Both the position numbers and the translations under genes were made by a program. Under the pieces are notes generated by a model. It made no database searches. It was given only the letters and a program-made list of their open reading frames with translations, and was not told the DNA's origin. A stretch of 64,000 bases of DNA, taken from contig NZ_JAKRGB010000005.1 of the NCBI RefSeq assembly GCF_022347725.1, forward strand, positions 214,539 through 278,538, in the 5' to 3' direction. This document shows positions 25,852 through 34,785 of the stretch, piece by piece; the stretch's first letter is position 1; the number at the start of each line of letters is the position of its first letter. The DNA comes from Ruegeria sp. Ofav3-42 (lineage in GTDB: Bacteria; Pseudomonadota; Alphaproteobacteria; Rhodobacterales; Rhodobacteraceae).

Positions 25852-27744
25852 CACGATCGCAACGCCGCAGGCGTCAATGACATGACCGTTCCACGCGACC
25901 GGTTGGGCGTTGTAGTTGGTCAGGAAAGTGTGGGTAGCAGTATCGCGCCGGCGCAATCCCTCAGGCATCGGGTTCAGGGCAACTCGTGTCTCTCTCGCGG
26001 CCATTTCAATAACCCGGTCCCACAGTGCCTCATCCGGAAAACCCGCCAGATACCAAAGGCCGTTTTCGCCCATCAGAGCGGGTGTTTCATCATTAAACCT
26101 TAGCAGGACGGGAGCTGAGCCGGATATCCGATCAATCCAATGCCGCGCTGCGCCGCCCCCCTCGACCGGGCGCTGAACGTTGGGCGGCAGGGTCTCGACC
26201 AGATCGACATCGCAATTGAGATCGGTCAAACCCGGTCGACCTGTTGCCGGGATCTGGAAATCATGTGTGATTGCACCGCTTCGCGGTCCAAGGATGACCA
26301 GATCGCCCGCTTCGGTGAGCCGATGCTCCAGATCACTGTCCAATGTCGCAAGCCCGGGGGCAAGGATGATTGCATAGCCATTGTTCGGGACGTCGGTTGG
26401 CGAAATGAAATCAACAGAGAGACCAGCCCGTCGCAGAGCCCGATAAGCAGAGAAGACCAATCTGAAATAGTCAAACCCGGTGCCCTGCGGCTGTATTGCC
26501 CATGCCCAGTCGGATGCATAGTCGAACAAGATGGCGACCTGTGCCGCTGTCTGAACCACTTCACCGAGGTCTGCCAGCGCGTCAGCTGTCTGTTTCGCCT
26601 CGGTCAACCCAGGGGCCGGACGGTTGTTCGGTGTCAACAAACCCGCATGCATTTGCTCTTGCCCGAAAGGCGCTTGCCTCCAGCGAAAATAACTGACGAC
26701 CTCGGCCCCATGCGCCACGGCCTCAAGCGACCAAAGCCGCACCATGCCGGGTAGGGGGGCCGGATTATAAGGCGCCCAGTTCACCGGGCCGGGTTGCTGT
26801 TCCATCACCCACCAACGTCCACGGCCGACTGCGCGGTACAGGTCATGATGAAAGGCCTGCATGTCCGGGTCGCCCTGTTGCAGGAAGGCAGTTTTGTGTG
26901 CCTCGTCAGCTTCCAGCCGGTCGGACAGGAACCCGATCGGATAGCTGTCCCATGTGGCGACATCCAGATCCTTGCCGACTTTGAAATGGTCGAAATCCAG
27001 AATCCGCCCCATGTAGTTGTGCAACAGCGGTGCATCCGTCAAAGGGCGCAGCACATCCACCTGAGCCTTGTTGAAAACAGCCACCTGATCCGAGCTGAAC
27101 CGCCGGAACGCCAGCACATGCGCCGGGTTGGGTTCGGTCACTGTCAGGTTGGGTAAATCGATCTGGTCGAAATCGCCGTATTCCATTGACCAGAATATGT
27201 TGCCCCAAGCCTCGTTCAGCGCGTCAATAGTGCTGTATTGGTCCTTCAGCCAAAGTTGAAAGGCGCGCAGAGCAGAGGGGCTGTAGCTGACTGTGGTGTC
27301 GTGACATCCATATTCATTGTCGATCTGCCAAGCGGCGACATGAGGGTTTCGTCCATAGCGTTCACCCATGATCCGGGCAATGCGGACGGATTGCTCGATA
27401 TAGCCCGGATGGCTAAAGCAATAATGCCTGCGCGACCCGAATTTGCGGGCGTTGCCCAAGGCGTCCACTGCCAACATGTCTGGATGCTTTTCGATCATCC
27501 AGCGCGGGGGTGTCGCTGTTGGGGTCCCTAAGACCACTTTCAGACCGGCGTCACCCAGCGTTTCAATCGCACGGTCCAGCCAGTCAAAATGCAAATCGCC
27601 GGGAACGCGCTCCATCCGGCTCCATGCGAACTCGCCGATCCGAACCCAGGTCAGCCCTGTTTCGACCATAAGAGCTGCGTCTTCGGCCCATTTGGCTTCG
27701 GGCCAATGTTCCGGGTAATAGCAAACGCCAAGTTCTGGTTTCAT
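25825..27744 (-). CDS. Beta-galactosidase, GH42 (second of two)
   Basis: A 639-aa GH42 enzyme with acid/base E144 in QIDNEYG and nucleophile E315 in WVMEQQPGP; the N-terminus LGVCYYPEHW is canonical. The ATG at 27744 is chosen because it overlaps the lactonase stop (ATGA) and starts the conserved region; the frame is open ~80 codons further upstream but inside the lactonase gene. Cytoplasmic, no signal peptide. It is the last gene of the galactoside operon, releasing galactose for the oxidative pathway encoded upstream. Its final 15 bp lie inside the facing terminator stem. Confidence 0.9.
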   Translation of the reverse strand: MKPELGVCYYPEHWPEAKWAEDAALMVETGLTWVRIGEFAWSRMERVPGDLHFDWLDRAIETLGDAGLKVVLGTPTATPPRWMIEKHPDMLAVDALGNARKFGSRRHYCFSHPGYIEQSVRIARIMGERYGRNPHVAAWQIDNEYGCHDTTVSYSPSALRAFQLWLKDQYSTIDALNEAWGNIFWSMEYGDFDQIDLPNLTVTEPNPAHVLAFRRFSSDQVAVFNKAQVDVLRPLTDAPLLHNYMGRILDFDHFKVGKDLDVATWDSYPIGFLSDRLEADEAHKTAFLQQGDPDMQAFHHDLYRAVGRGRWWVMEQQPGPVNWAPYNPAPLPGMVRLWSLEAVAHGAEVVSYFRWRQAPFGQEQMHAGLLTPNNRPAPGLTEAKQTADALADLGEVVQTAAQVAILFDYASDWAWAIQPQGTGFDYFRLVFSAYRALRRAGLSVDFISPTDVPNNGYAIILAPGLATLDSDLEHRLTEAGDLVILGPRSGAITHDFQIPATGRPGLTDLNCDVDLVETLPPNVQRPVEGGGAARHWIDRISGSAPVLLRFNDETPALMGENGLWYLAGFPDEALWDRVIEMAARETRVALNPMPEGLRRRDTATHTFLTNYNAQPVAWNGHVIDACGVAIVKKETPEEG

Positions 27745-28601
27745 AGAAGGACTCTGTGTTCCGATTGACCCTTGCTGACGCCCATGGCGGCAAAGGTCAT
27801 GCCGTTGGTTGGTTGGGTTCTTAATGCATCGGCATCCAGACCTTCGCGAGCCGTAGTGCAGAACAAGGTTGTCAGATCTTCTCCGCCGAACGCAGGGCAT
27901 GAGGTGTGCGCGGCCTGAAAGGGTACCGCCCGCAGAAACCGACCATTCGGATCGTATGCGGCAACGCGGTTGGCGCCCCATTGGGCTATCCAGACGTTGC
28001 CTTCAGCATCAACAACCGCGCCATCGGGATAAAGTCCATCGTCTCGCAAATCGAGAAATACAGTGCTTTCGCCTTCAGGCCAGCCAGAGTCCGGGTCAAG
28101 AGACCAGCGCATAACCTGTTGCGTGACCGTGTCCGCATAAAATGCGCAGGATCGATCCGGTGCAAAACAGATTGCGTTCGAAATTGTGACATCCGGCACC
28201 AACTGGCGCAGCTCTCCTTTCCAGAACCGGTAGATCGCGCCTGCCTTGTGTTCCGCGTTCTTGCCCATCGTTCCGATCCAGAACCCGCCCCAAGGGTCTG
28301 CGCGCCCGTCGTTGGATCGCGTAACAGGGTTGTCCAACTCAAGCGGAACGATCAGGTCTTTTTGGCCGCTAACCAACCCAAAGCGCCAAAGCCCGGTTTC
28401 AGAGGCCATCAACAACGTATCGCGGTCCACCCAACCAGCGGCCGAGACATGCTCGGAAAACTGCCAACTGTGCTGTTCGCCTGCGTCTTGCGTCATTAGG
28501 CGCTTGTTGGCGATGTCAAACCAGAGCAACTGTCGCCGTTCCGGATGCCACAATGGACCTTCGCCAAGCTCGCATGGACGGTCGTCAAAAACAGAACTCA
28601 T
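27741..28601 (-). CDS. SMP-30/gluconolactonase-family sugar lactonase
   Basis: A 286-aa six-bladed beta-propeller lactonase. Signature positions are visible: metal ligand E14 in LGEGPLWHP, TRSNDGRADPWGGFWIGTMG, ISNAICFAPD and YPDGAVVDAEGNVWIAQWG. It hydrolyses an aldonolactone to the acid; in this operon the likely substrate is D-galactono- or L-arabino-lactone made by the SDR dehydrogenase. It overlaps both neighbours by 4 bp, a tightly coupled arrangement. Confidence 0.88.
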   Translation of the reverse strand: MSSVFDDRPCELGEGPLWHPERRQLLWFDIANKRLMTQDAGEQHSWQFSEHVSAAGWVDRDTLLMASETGLWRFGLVSGQKDLIVPLELDNPVTRSNDGRADPWGGFWIGTMGKNAEHKAGAIYRFWKGELRQLVPDVTISNAICFAPDRSCAFYADTVTQQVMRWSLDPDSGWPEGESTVFLDLRDDGLYPDGAVVDAEGNVWIAQWGANRVAAYDPNGRFLRAVPFQAAHTSCPAFGGEDLTTLFCTTAREGLDADALRTQPTNGMTFAAMGVSKGQSEHRVLL

Positions 28602-29203
28602 CCAGCGGCCTCATCGTAGGCTGCGATGATCCGATTTGCCCGATCCGCAACATCAGCAACGGCCATTCCAGGTTTGAACAGCGCCGATCCGATGCCGAAA
28701 CCATCGGCGCCGGCCTCGATCCACTCGGCGAAGTTTTCCGGACCCGCGCCGCCGACCGCGTAAACAAGAGTTCCGGTTGGCAGCACCGGCCGTAAAGCGG
28801 CTAAACCGGTCGGGCCGGCCATGACGCCAGGAAACAACTTCAACCCAGTAGCACCAGCCTTGAGAGCGGCAAACGCCTCGGTTGGAGTATAGACGCCGGG
28901 CCAGCTCTGCATATTCATTGCGACAGAGCGACGGATCACATCGGTGTCGCAGTTTGGGGAAACGATCAGTTTACCACCGACGCCCGCAACCGCCTCAACC
29001 TGTTCGGGAGTCAGTACAGTGCCGGCACCGATAAGGGCTTGGTCGCCAAATTCTGTGGCCAACAAAGCAATGCTGTCCAACGGGTCGGGAGAGTTCAGAG
29101 GTACCTCGATTTTATCAATGCCTGCGTTGATCAGGGCGCGGCCCACGTCCACGGTCTCGGAAGAGTGCAGGCCGCGCAAAATTGCAATGATAGGGCGATT
29201 CAT
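28598..29203 (-). CDS. dgoA: 2-dehydro-3-deoxy-6-phosphogalactonate aldolase
   Basis: A 201-aa class I KDPG/KDPGal aldolase splitting KDPGal into pyruvate and glyceraldehyde-3-phosphate. Catalytic E33 (KIEVPLNSP) and Schiff-base K122 (GLKLFPG) are present. The opening RPIIAILRGL and the EVPLNSPDP variant fit DgoA better than the KDPG enzyme Eda. The ATG at 29203 overlaps the kinase stop (ATGA), fixing the start. It follows the kinase in pathway order. Confidence 0.9.
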   Translation of the reverse strand: MNRPIIAILRGLHSSETVDVGRALINAGIDKIEVPLNSPDPLDSIALLATEFGDQALIGAGTVLTPEQVEAVAGVGGKLIVSPNCDTDVIRRSVAMNMQSWPGVYTPTEAFAALKAGATGLKLFPGVMAGPTGLAALRPVLPTGTLVYAVGGAGPENFAEWIEAGADGFGIGSALFKPGMAVADVADRANRIIAAYDEAAG

Positions 29204-30093
29204 ACGGTTTGCCTCGTTAGGTTCCGGGCCTGCGAAAGACCAGCCAAGGTGCATTGCGTGGCATTTGCAGTTTCCACGAAGGCCCCCTGAAGTTGCAGCG
29301 CGCCGGCATAGATTTGGGAGATACCGTCAGCCCCGATAATCGCCAGTTGCTGCCCCAGCCAATAGGGGCGCGTTGCGGCCAATTCCGCACCAATCAATAG
29401 CCCCGACAATCGGGACCGGGCGGTTGCCTTGTTCTGATTGTGCAGCAAATCTGCAGCGCGCAGGCCAAACAGGCGCGCGGCCAATTGCTCGGGCTTCGAC
29501 AGCGTATCAGCGGCGGCTTCGGCAAAAGCGGCCTCATCCCAACCGTCGCCGACCGAGTGTTTCAATACCGATTGCTTGCTCAGAAGCTCAAACATCTCGC
29601 CGGTCATGAAGGTTCGAAAACTCACGATTTCTCCGGCGCTGACCTGAACCCATTTCGTGTGGGTCCCGGGCAGGCAGATGACGCCGTCCCAGTTCTGATG
29701 GTTTGCCAGAAATCCGGCTATTTGGGTTTCCTCACCGCGCATGACATCCGGCGGCGCGTTCTGTTTCAGACCAGGAACTACAAATGCCCGTATACGAGCA
29801 TCGGTATTCGGCACGCGAATTGGTGCTACCGGAACCGGGGCGGAGGGAACGGCCGAGTACGGCGCCTCAACCCAACCTTGCCGCGCGCCGACCATGCCAC
29901 AGGCTACAACGTCAACGGGATCGGCACCCAACCAGTTTTCTATCATTTCCAGCAATGACGATTGAAATTCATCTTTTCTGAGCCGCGCCATACCACGGTC
30001 AGACTGGGCCTGAGCCATGATCGTTTCCCCCTGCATCGCCCAGACGCGCAGATGAGATGTTCCCCAGTCGACAGCAATCCACTCTGCACTCAT
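29200..30093 (-). CDS. dgoK: 2-dehydro-3-deoxygalactonokinase
   Basis: A 297-aa DgoK-family kinase. It shows the phosphate-binding DWGTSHLRVWA at the N-terminus, CGMVGARQGWVEAPY, and ICLPGTHTKWVQV with FRTFMTGEMFELL, all diagnostic of the family. It phosphorylates KDGal to KDPGal for the aldolase encoded next. It lies 4 bp downstream of the SDR gene in the same operon. No unusual features. Confidence 0.92.
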   Translation of the reverse strand: MSAEWIAVDWGTSHLRVWAMQGETIMAQAQSDRGMARLRKDEFQSSLLEMIENWLGADPVDVVACGMVGARQGWVEAPYSAVPSAPVPVAPIRVPNTDARIRAFVVPGLKQNAPPDVMRGEETQIAGFLANHQNWDGVICLPGTHTKWVQVSAGEIVSFRTFMTGEMFELLSKQSVLKHSVGDGWDEAAFAEAAADTLSKPEQLAARLFGLRAADLLHNQNKATARSRLSGLLIGAELAATRPYWLGQQLAIIGADGISQIYAGALQLQGAFVETANATQCTLAGLSQARNLTRQTV

Positions 30094-30097
30094 GGCT

Positions 30098-30865
30098 TCA
30101 CCCCGTTACTACGACGCCGCCATCCACTGCCGTGCACTGGCCGGTCATCGCACGGCTGGCATCGGAGGCAAGGAACAAGGTCGGCGCAATCATGTCTTCG
30201 GGCGTCAGATGTTCTTTTAGGCATTGACGGTCCATATGCGCAGCCAGATCCTCGGGCGTGGCCCACATGTCCAACTGCTTTTGAGTTAAAACCCATCCTG
30301 GGGCCAATGCATTCACTCGGATTTTTTTTGGCCCCAACTCACGCGCCAGCGAACGGGTCATTCCGGTAATCCCGGCATTTGATGTCGTGTAGATAGGATA
30401 GCCAGAGTTGCCCATCATATAGCTGATCGAGCTGAAATTGACGATTGAGCCGCCCCTGCCTTCCATTTGGCGCGCTGCCTCCTGACAGGCAAAGTAATAG
30501 GCTTTCAGGTTCACCTCGATCATCCAATCCCAGAATTCCGGCGTCGTTTCCTCTAGCGAGTGACGCTTGTCGTTGGCTGCGTTGTTGATCAGAACGTTTA
30601 GGGGTCCATGTGCCGCGGCCGCTTTTTGCATCGTTGCATGCAGCAATTCCGTATCCGTCATGTCGCCCTGCATGAACAAAGGCGCGCGCCCGTGTTTGTC
30701 GCGCATCTCGTCGACGAACCCGCTGGCGTCCGAGCGGCCAATGAAGGCTACATTGGCGCCCTGCGCCAGAAATCCGTCTGTAAGCGCAGCACCAACACCG
30801 GACCCGCCGCCGGTTATATAGACCGAAGCGCCGTTCAAATCGTGAAAAGTGGCTGGTTGATCCAT
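30098..30865 (-). CDS. SDR-family sugar dehydrogenase with Lys-to-Asn change in the active site
   Basis: A 255-aa classical short-chain dehydrogenase with the cofactor loop GGGSGVG (19-25), NNAAN at about 94-98, catalytic Ser146 and Tyr159. The YxxxK motif reads YTTSN: position 163 is Asn (codon at 30377-30379) where nearly all SDRs have the catalytic Lys. By context it should be the D-galactose/L-arabinose 1-dehydrogenase opening the oxidative pathway. C-terminal text (LAPGWVLTQKQL, GQCTAVDGG) is otherwise normal and the frame is intact, so the substitution may be real and tolerated, impairing, or an error. The start shares one base with the dehydratase stop (TGATG). Confidence 0.83.
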   Translation of the reverse strand: MDQPATFHDLNGASVYITGGGSGVGAALTDGFLAQGANVAFIGRSDASGFVDEMRDKHGRAPLFMQGDMTDTELLHATMQKAAAAHGPLNVLINNAANDKRHSLEETTPEFWDWMIEVNLKAYYFACQEAARQMEGRGGSIVNFSSISYMMGNSGYPIYTTSNAGITGMTRSLARELGPKKIRVNALAPGWVLTQKQLDMWATPEDLAAHMDRQCLKEHLTPEDMIAPTLFLASDASRAMTGQCTAVDGGVVVTG

Positions 30866-32574
30866 CAGTGGCTCTCTCTGGTCACAAGGCGGGTGTCTTT
30901 GCCGACAAGGAAATCAAGGTCTGCACCCTGATCCGCCTGCAGCACGTGGTCGATATAGAGTTTTGCGTAACCGCGGGTGTAGTGCGGATTGTCCGGTTGC
31001 CATGCAGCGCGGCGCGCGTCCAGTTCCTTTTGTTCGACCAGCAGTTCCAGTTCGCCCTTACTTTCTGAAACGCGGATACGATCGCCGGTTTTGACCAGCG
31101 CAAGCGGACCGCCAGCCTGTGCTTCGGGGCTGACATGCAGGATCACGGTTCCAAAAGCGGTGCCAGACATGCGGGCATCTGAGATGCGGATCATGTCGCG
31201 TACGCCTTCCCTGACCAACTTGGCGGGGATCGGCATGTTCCCGACCTCTGGCATTCCGGGATAACCTTTTGGACCGCAGCCCTTGAGTACAAGAATGGTC
31301 TCGGGCGTCACCGGCAGATCGTCCCGGTCGATATTGGCCTTGAGGTCCTCGATACTCTCGAACACGTAAGCTTCGGCTTCGGTTTCCAACAGGGCATCCG
31401 TTGCCGCAGAAGGCTTCACAATAGCTCCGTTCGGTGCGAGGTTACCACGCAGGACACGCAGACCAGCGGCGGGTTTCACCGGGTCATTGAAGGGGCGGAT
31501 GACGTCTGTGTTAAAGCACTCGGCACCTTCGTAGTGGGCCGAGATATCCTTGTTCAGAACAGTTTTTGCCGGGCGCAAAAAGGACTTGAGTTCTGACAAT
31601 ACAACGGGAACGCCTCCGGCATAACAGAAGTCTTCCATCAGGTATTTGCCCGAGGGCATGCAGTTCACCAGCAACGGAATCTCTGACCCGATTTCGAAAT
31701 CCTTGAGTGTCAGGTCCACACCCACGCGCCCAGCCAGTGCCAGCAGATGTACAACCGCATTGGTCGATCCGCCCACGGCAGCGTTGGCCAGAATGGCGTT
31801 TTCAAATGCCTCTTTGGTCAAGATGTCGGAAGGTTTCAGGTCTTCATCCACCATTTCGACGATCCGTTTACCGGTCAGATGCGCCAGCGCCATGCGGCGG
31901 GCGTCGACGGCGGGCAGGGCAGCGTTGGTGGGCAGGCTCATGCCCATCGCTTCGACCAAAGACGCCATTGTCGATGCGGTGCCCATGGTCATGCAGACAC
32001 CCGCGCTGCGCGACATTCCGGACTCGGCATTCATGAAGTCTTTAAGGGTCATTTCTCCGGCGCGCACGGCTTCGGAAAATTTCCAGACATCCGTCCCCGA
32101 TCCAATATCTTTGCCACGGTACTTCCCGTTTAACATCGGCCCTGAACTAACGACGATCGCAGGTAAATCGACCGATGCGGCTCCCATCAATTGCCCCGGC
32201 GTGGTCTTGTCACATCCACCCAGCAGAACGACGCCGTCGATGCCATAAGCGCGGATGGATTCCTCGACATCCATCGCCAGAAGGTTGCGGAACAACATGG
32301 CAGTGGGCTTCATTTGCGTCTCGCCCAGTGACATCACCGGGAATTCAACCGGGAAGCCGCCAGCCTCCCACACGCCACGCTTAACGCCTTCGGCCAAGTC
32401 GCGCAGGCCCGAGTTGCAGGGCGTGAGTTCGGACCAGGTGTTGCAGATGCCGATGATGGGGCGGCCATCAAAGGCGTGATCCGGGAAGCCCTGGTTCTTC
32501 ATCCAAGACCGGTGGATGAAACCATCCTTGTCCAGCTTGCCATACCAATGCTGGGAGCGGCGTTTTTTTGTCAT
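30865..32574 (-). CDS. IlvD/Edd-family sugar-acid dehydratase
   Basis: A 569-aa Fe-S dehydratase. Cluster-ligand regions are present (GICNTWSELTPCNSG, LGGCDKTTPG and GVCMTMGTASTMA), with the C-terminal substrate region DARMSGTAFGTVILHV. The length and the RSQHWYGKLDKDGFIHRSW N-terminus are typical of the sugar-acid branch (L-arabinonate/D-galactonate/D-xylonate) rather than dihydroxyacid dehydratase IlvD. It makes KDGal from galactonate here. Closely linked to SDR, kinase, aldolase and lactonase genes, it completes the pathway. Confidence 0.9.
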   Translation of the reverse strand: MTKKRRSQHWYGKLDKDGFIHRSWMKNQGFPDHAFDGRPIIGICNTWSELTPCNSGLRDLAEGVKRGVWEAGGFPVEFPVMSLGETQMKPTAMLFRNLLAMDVEESIRAYGIDGVVLLGGCDKTTPGQLMGAASVDLPAIVVSSGPMLNGKYRGKDIGSGTDVWKFSEAVRAGEMTLKDFMNAESGMSRSAGVCMTMGTASTMASLVEAMGMSLPTNAALPAVDARRMALAHLTGKRIVEMVDEDLKPSDILTKEAFENAILANAAVGGSTNAVVHLLALAGRVGVDLTLKDFEIGSEIPLLVNCMPSGKYLMEDFCYAGGVPVVLSELKSFLRPAKTVLNKDISAHYEGAECFNTDVIRPFNDPVKPAAGLRVLRGNLAPNGAIVKPSAATDALLETEAEAYVFESIEDLKANIDRDDLPVTPETILVLKGCGPKGYPGMPEVGNMPIPAKLVREGVRDMIRISDARMSGTAFGTVILHVSPEAQAGGPLALVKTGDRIRVSESKGELELLVEQKELDARRAAWQPDNPHYTRGYAKLYIDHVLQADQGADLDFLVGKDTRLVTRESH

Positions 32575-32598
32575 TGTTTCAGCCTTCTAAAATCCGGT

Positions 32599-33939
32599 TC
32601 AGGCGGCCTTGGCGGGTTTGCACCAATCGGGCAACCAATCGGCGTGCGCGACTAAAAGATCATTTACCATGCAGCGGATCTGTCGCAGATCCAGCTCAGC
32701 TGCTGTATGAGGATCCATCATGGCCGCGTGATAGATGTGTTCGGAGTTCTGCTCAACCAAAGCCCGAACTGTCAGTTCTTGCACGTTGATCTGCGTGCGC
32801 ATCAGCGCGACCAGCTGCGGGGGAATGTCCGTGACGACCGATGGCTGAACGCCGTTTGAATCCACAAGACACGGCGTTTCGACTGCAGCGCCGATAGGCA
32901 GCTGTGGAATCTGACCGGTATTGGGCAGGTTGCCGTAAGCCACATAAGGAGTGTCAGTCGCGATCGCGTTCATCAGATCCGCCGCAAATTCGTGGCTGCG
33001 AACGACCTCGATGTCACGCCCGTCGATCAGGGTCTTGGCCTGTTCTTTCCAATTTGCGACCTGTTCCTCACAGCGGGTTGGGTATTCATCCAGAGGGATG
33101 TTGAACTGCTCGATCAGATCTTGCCGTCCGTCTTTGATGAACCAGGGAACGTATTCGGCCAGATGCTCCGAACTTTCAGTGCAGAAATAACCCAGGTGAT
33201 CCATCACCTCGTACCGCACCTTGTTGGGGCAACGTGGCATAAGTAGCGGCGGTTTGGGAATGCGCCCGTTGGCATAACCCTGACGCAACGCCGGATAGAG
33301 ATCGCGGCCTTCGTGTTCCAGTCGTAAGAAGAAGGCGACGTGGTTCACACCGGCGACTTTGTATCGAATTTCGGACTTCGGCAGGTCCAGGTCGTGGGCC
33401 AGTTCCTCGACCGTGTTTTGTACCGAATGACAAAGCCCCACGTGTTTCAGCGCCGGGAAGCGTTCAGCCAGCGCCCATGTGTTGATGGCCATAGGATTGA
33501 CGTACTGCAGCAGCGTCGCGTTCGGGCAAAGCTGCATCATGTCCTGCGCGACATCCCACAACACTGGTACCGTTCGCAGCCCGCGCATGATGCCGCCGAC
33601 ACCTAGTGTATCCGCAATGGTCTGGCGCAAGCCGTATTGCTTGGGGATTTCGAAATCCGTCACCGTGCAGGGTTTGTATCCCCCAACTTGAAATGCGGTG
33701 ATAACGAAATCAGCACCGTCCAGAGCAGCACGACGATCAGTGTGAGTGGACACGGTAGCACCGGTTCCGACAGAGCGGATCATCGCTTTGGCAACGGCTT
33801 CACTTTCGGCTAGACGAACCGGATCGATATCCATCAGCGCAAAGTGGCTGTTAGCAAGCGCAGGGGTCAGCAAAGCGTCGCCCACGATATTCTGCATGAA
33901 GATCGTGGAACCCGCCCCGATGAAGGTGATTTTTGTCAT
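32599..33939 (-). CDS. GH4 alpha-galactosidase/alpha-glucosidase (MelA-like)
   Basis: A 446-aa NAD- and Mn-dependent GH4 glycosidase. It has a Rossmann motif at the N-terminus (ITFIGAGSTIF), the NPM motif (YVNPMAINTWA), and metal ligands C170/H171 in GLCHSVQ and H200 in GVNHVAFF. Alpha-galactosidase is favoured by the surrounding galactose-oxidising genes; alpha-glucosidase or galacturonidase are family alternatives. The start overlaps the permease stop by 4 bp. Cytoplasmic; it would act on imported melibiose/raffinose-type sugars. Confidence 0.87.
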   Translation of the reverse strand: MTKITFIGAGSTIFMQNIVGDALLTPALANSHFALMDIDPVRLAESEAVAKAMIRSVGTGATVSTHTDRRAALDGADFVITAFQVGGYKPCTVTDFEIPKQYGLRQTIADTLGVGGIMRGLRTVPVLWDVAQDMMQLCPNATLLQYVNPMAINTWALAERFPALKHVGLCHSVQNTVEELAHDLDLPKSEIRYKVAGVNHVAFFLRLEHEGRDLYPALRQGYANGRIPKPPLLMPRCPNKVRYEVMDHLGYFCTESSEHLAEYVPWFIKDGRQDLIEQFNIPLDEYPTRCEEQVANWKEQAKTLIDGRDIEVVRSHEFAADLMNAIATDTPYVAYGNLPNTGQIPQLPIGAAVETPCLVDSNGVQPSVVTDIPPQLVALMRTQINVQELTVRALVEQNSEHIYHAAMMDPHTAAELDLRQIRCMVNDLLVAHADWLPDWCKPAKAA

Positions 33940-34784
33940 TTTACAGCTCCGAGGGTCAGGCCCGCGATGAAGTGTTTCTGCATGAGGAAGAACATGGCCA
34001 CCGGCGGCAGCGCCGCGACGATGGAGCCGGCACTCATTAACTGATAGGCCGCGCGGAATTGTGCGTTAAAGCTGGTGATCCCCGCGGTCACAGGTTGGCT
34101 TTCTGCACCTTGGGTCAGGACGACGGCCCAGAAGTAATCGTTCCAGATAAAGGTAAAGATCAGCACGCTGAGCGCTGCGATCGCAGGTTTCATCAGCGGC
34201 AGGACAACGTACCAGAAGATCCGCCATTCGCTAATGCCCTCGACGCGCGCCGCTTCGATCAGTTCAAAGGGCAAAGCGCGGATGAAGTTGCGCATGAACA
34301 GCGTGCAGAACCCGGTCTGAAACGCGATATGGAATAGAACAAGCCCGGTTTTGGTGTTGTAGAGGCCCAGTTGCAGGGTCAGATCGCGGACGGGCACCAT
34401 CAGTATCTGGAACGGCACGAAGTTTCCCGCAACGAACATGAAGAAAATCCAGAGGTTCGATTTGAACTTGTAAATCCCCAGCGCAAAGCCGGTCATGCAA
34501 CTCAGCGCGACTGCACCGATCACCGTCGGAATGGTGATCAGGAAAGAATTCAGCAGATACCGAGGCATGTCCGAGTTGAAGAAGACCTGCCCATAGTTGT
34601 AGGCACCCTCAAAACTGGACGGCATGCCCCAATAGTTGGCATTGGTGAAATCGGCGGCGGGTTTGACCGAAAACAGCGCGACTGCGAGCAGCGGCCCCAG
34701 CCAAAGCAACAGCGCCAGTGGCAGCATGGCCTGATAGGAAATCTGTGCGGCGCGGGATTGTTTTTCGATGGGTTTGGGAAACAT
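33936..34784 (-). CDS. Sugar ABC permease (MalG/LacG type)
   Basis: A 282-aa inner-membrane permease with six hydrophobic segments and an EAA loop (ELIEAARVEGISEWRIFWYV). The C-terminus AGLTLGAVK is typical of the MalG/LacG/UgpE class. It forms the pore with the upstream permease gene product (1-bp gap). The operon encodes no ATPase; the one encoded divergently at 38019-39077 probably serves it. The substrate is probably a galactoside. Confidence 0.88.
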   Translation of the reverse strand: MFPKPIEKQSRAAQISYQAMLPLALLLWLGPLLAVALFSVKPAADFTNANYWGMPSSFEGAYNYGQVFFNSDMPRYLLNSFLITIPTVIGAVALSCMTGFALGIYKFKSNLWIFFMFVAGNFVPFQILMVPVRDLTLQLGLYNTKTGLVLFHIAFQTGFCTLFMRNFIRALPFELIEAARVEGISEWRIFWYVVLPLMKPAIAALSVLIFTFIWNDYFWAVVLTQGAESQPVTAGITSFNAQFRAAYQLMSAGSIVAALPPVAMFFLMQKHFIAGLTLGAVK

Positions 34785-34785
34785 C

